A program made the translations under genes and the position numbers. A stretch of 64,000 bases of DNA, taken from Prostheceraeus crozeri (taxonomy: Eukaryota; Platyhelminthes; Polycladida; Euryleptidae). Positions within the stretch are counted from its first letter, which is position 1. Every line of letters starts with the position of its first letter. Location: positions 62,001-126,000 of the forward strand of contig CAJQUW010011061.1 of assembly GCA_907163375.1 (NCBI GenBank). The letters are read 5' to 3'. The notes below the pieces were generated by a model that had not been told where the DNA came from, ran no database searches, and saw only the letters and a list, made by a program, of their open reading frames with translations. Positions 62,139 through 64,000 of this stretch are shown piece after piece.

Positions 62139-64000
62139 CGATTTTGCAGCTGCCAGAATTTAGATTGTCACGAAGGGAGCAAAAATCCTGTGTCCTTATC
62201 TTTATCCCGATTTGAGCCAAAAGTTTGCCCAAGACGCTGCATGTCAGCGTTGCTTCCCTTCTCCCGTTCGCAAACAACCAAAAGTCACTATTATGGTTAT
62301 TTGCTATTGAGTTCTGGAATTGCTGTGACTTAAAATTTTGTTTGTCTCTATCATCTCATGAAAGTCTGCTGATAAATGTGCATGTGAGCTGTCATTCGTT
62401 GTCAAACGGTCATGATTTTTGGCCACTCTGTAAATATAGTATAAAAAAGTATGAAACTCTATAAATATACTCTGCAGTATGATTCGTCAATACGTGTAAT
62501 GTCTACTGTGCAATCATCAATTATGAGAATCAATTATGATTAATGTTTTAATAGGTTGTTAATTTATCAATGCTTGGATCTTTTTCGAAAATGTAGCATA
62601 ACATGATAGTTATCGTTGTCATTCAAAGAAAAATTAATTCTTCCTCCCTTTCAGTATGCACTGCAACTAAGACTAATATTTCACAAACTGGTGTACACTT
62701 CCATTTTAAATGGTGTAAAAGATTTGAATCTTAAAGGAGTAGCCTACACATAAAAGTTTTAAACATATTTGGAGTGGAAAGCTAGTATACGAATGTATTT
62801 CGAACTTGCATGTTTTTAGAAGATCACTAATCCTAGTGTCATCAATCCCAGTTTGCATTCTTCTGTAACCTGGCACAAATCAAGAGCTTTATTCGGGTCA
62901 ATTCCGTTGTAGTAAGCTATAATGACATGATGTCAGAATGCATGCATGCACAAATGCAGAATACTAGAAGATAGCCCCAGTTTTATAATCAGAAAGGTAT
63001 CTTCTTTGAAGTTGTATTAGATGGAGCTGATAAAGGCTTAGGGTATGGAAATAGCCTACATATAGGCAGACAGTATCATTAGATGGCAATGCCTGAAAAT
63101 CCATGTCAGCTGCTTCGTGGCGTCGTCTCAATGCGCATAATGCAAGTATATGCCAACCACACAACCATGAACTTTTACTTAAAACAAATAATAACACTGC
63201 TCTATAATTTATCGAAATAAAAAACATTAATATTGAAGAGTAAGCAAAAACATTCTCTTGCGATCTGAACACCTGATTCGATTCTAAACAGATTCGTTCA
63301 TAAGGTCGTCTGAATCATATTGAGAAAAAATAAGCAGACCAATTGGTTCATGCGAGACGATGAAAAGATATTTACGCTTTGATAGCTATGACAACATTTA
63401 TTTGCACTTGATAACACAACAAGGAATAGCAAATGTCAATAAGAGTAAAAATGATTGCAAGTATTATTTCTTAACGCATCGATAAAGTCAATGTGACATT
63501 TTTCTCTTTACTCAACAGTTTTCGGTACGCAATCTACTCAACAATCGCTTTATCAAAGAACCTGTTACCGCCCACCGGCCTCAGTGATGCAAATCAAAAA
63601 TCGTCAATGTGTAAATATAATCGCAATGTATAATGTAAAGATAATCGTTGATGTCAAAGCAGCAAATGAGATTCAAGATTGTTACATTTTTGAGTTCTTC
63701 ACTGCTTCCACCGAAACATTAAAAGAACTTCAAAAAACTGATGGGAAGTTCTCCAAATAAGCATAGACGTCCACAGTTCTTGCTTTTTGTAGCTCTACCA
63801 ATCACCAATCTGTGACACGAGCTTCGAATTGAGGTTAAAGGAGAGTTGTGCCCATCCAATAAAGAGAGAGAAGCACCGTAGAGAACTGCCGAGCAACTCG
63901 AATTGCATCGAACTCTCACCAATCAGCAGCATAAGCTATGCAATTCTGGAGACATCAGAGGGATATTCTTGCAGAATTATATCAGGTGCATCTGTCGACC
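62139..64000 (+). repeat. Direct duplication, copy B, runs off right edge
   Basis: About 98% identical by eye to 58369-60233, offset 3770 bp at the left end. Its true right end is outside the window, so the unit may be larger, perhaps including the hAT-like element. Confidence 0.92.

Overview
This is nuclear DNA from an animal, most likely a marine invertebrate. It is AT-rich, has GT-AG introns and TATA promoters, and is dominated by transposable elements: Tc1, pogo, hAT, a CR1/L2-type LINE, a Penelope-like element with a GIY-YIG domain, and a Ty3/gypsy-like LTR element. I cannot fix the phylum. Only one ordinary host gene is reasonably supported: a single-exon secreted, probably GPI-anchored protein of unknown function at 1889-2689 on the minus strand.

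Layout. 1-830 is a Tc1 transposase remnant running off the left edge. 2991-3080 is a near-perfect hairpin. 4594-5606 is a non-autonomous DNA element. 6510-14240 is a four-level nest: a Tc1-like remnant is split by a 258-bp hAT-type MITE and by a Penelope-like element (7241-14098), which is itself split by a young LTR element (8620-12468). The matching un-inserted sequence survives at about 57490-58190, so the stack can be read directly. 16241-18570 is a degraded two-exon gene of a repetitive, transposon-like family.

The centrepiece is 19255-35228: a 15,974-bp element bounded by a perfect 6-bp target duplication (GTTAAA) and termini beginning AGTAGTAAGCACATCC. Its two halves (19255-27705 and 28019-35228) are inverted copies around a 313-bp spacer. 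Each arm carries the same compact genes: a 460-codon frame with a Cys/His-rich head and coiled coil, and a small acidic protein with a SUMO-interaction-like end. The genes have TATA boxes and candidate short introns. The 6-bp duplication, AG/CT ends and size recall Polintons/Mavericks, but I see no polymerase, integrase or capsid gene. It looks like a non-autonomous, snap-back (palindromic) derivative or an undescribed element type.

To the right are a hAT remnant with a reverse-transcriptase insertion (36705-39073), a complete Tc1 element with an open 340-aa transposase (39489-41268), and a pogo element carrying a PHD finger (42989-49220) whose gene is split by a full-length LINE (44480-48460). 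Beyond these lie two related GTGGGTC minisatellite elements (50.1 and 51.8-52.2 kb), a 770-bp fold-back element (55090-55861), a tRNA-derived SINE, the second Tc1-like copy, and a 1.86-kb direct duplication (58369-60233 and 62139-64000) on either side of a hAT-like element.

The window therefore behaves as an insertion sink: nearly every open frame belongs to a mobile element, and the insertion order can be worked out from target duplications and one preserved empty site.
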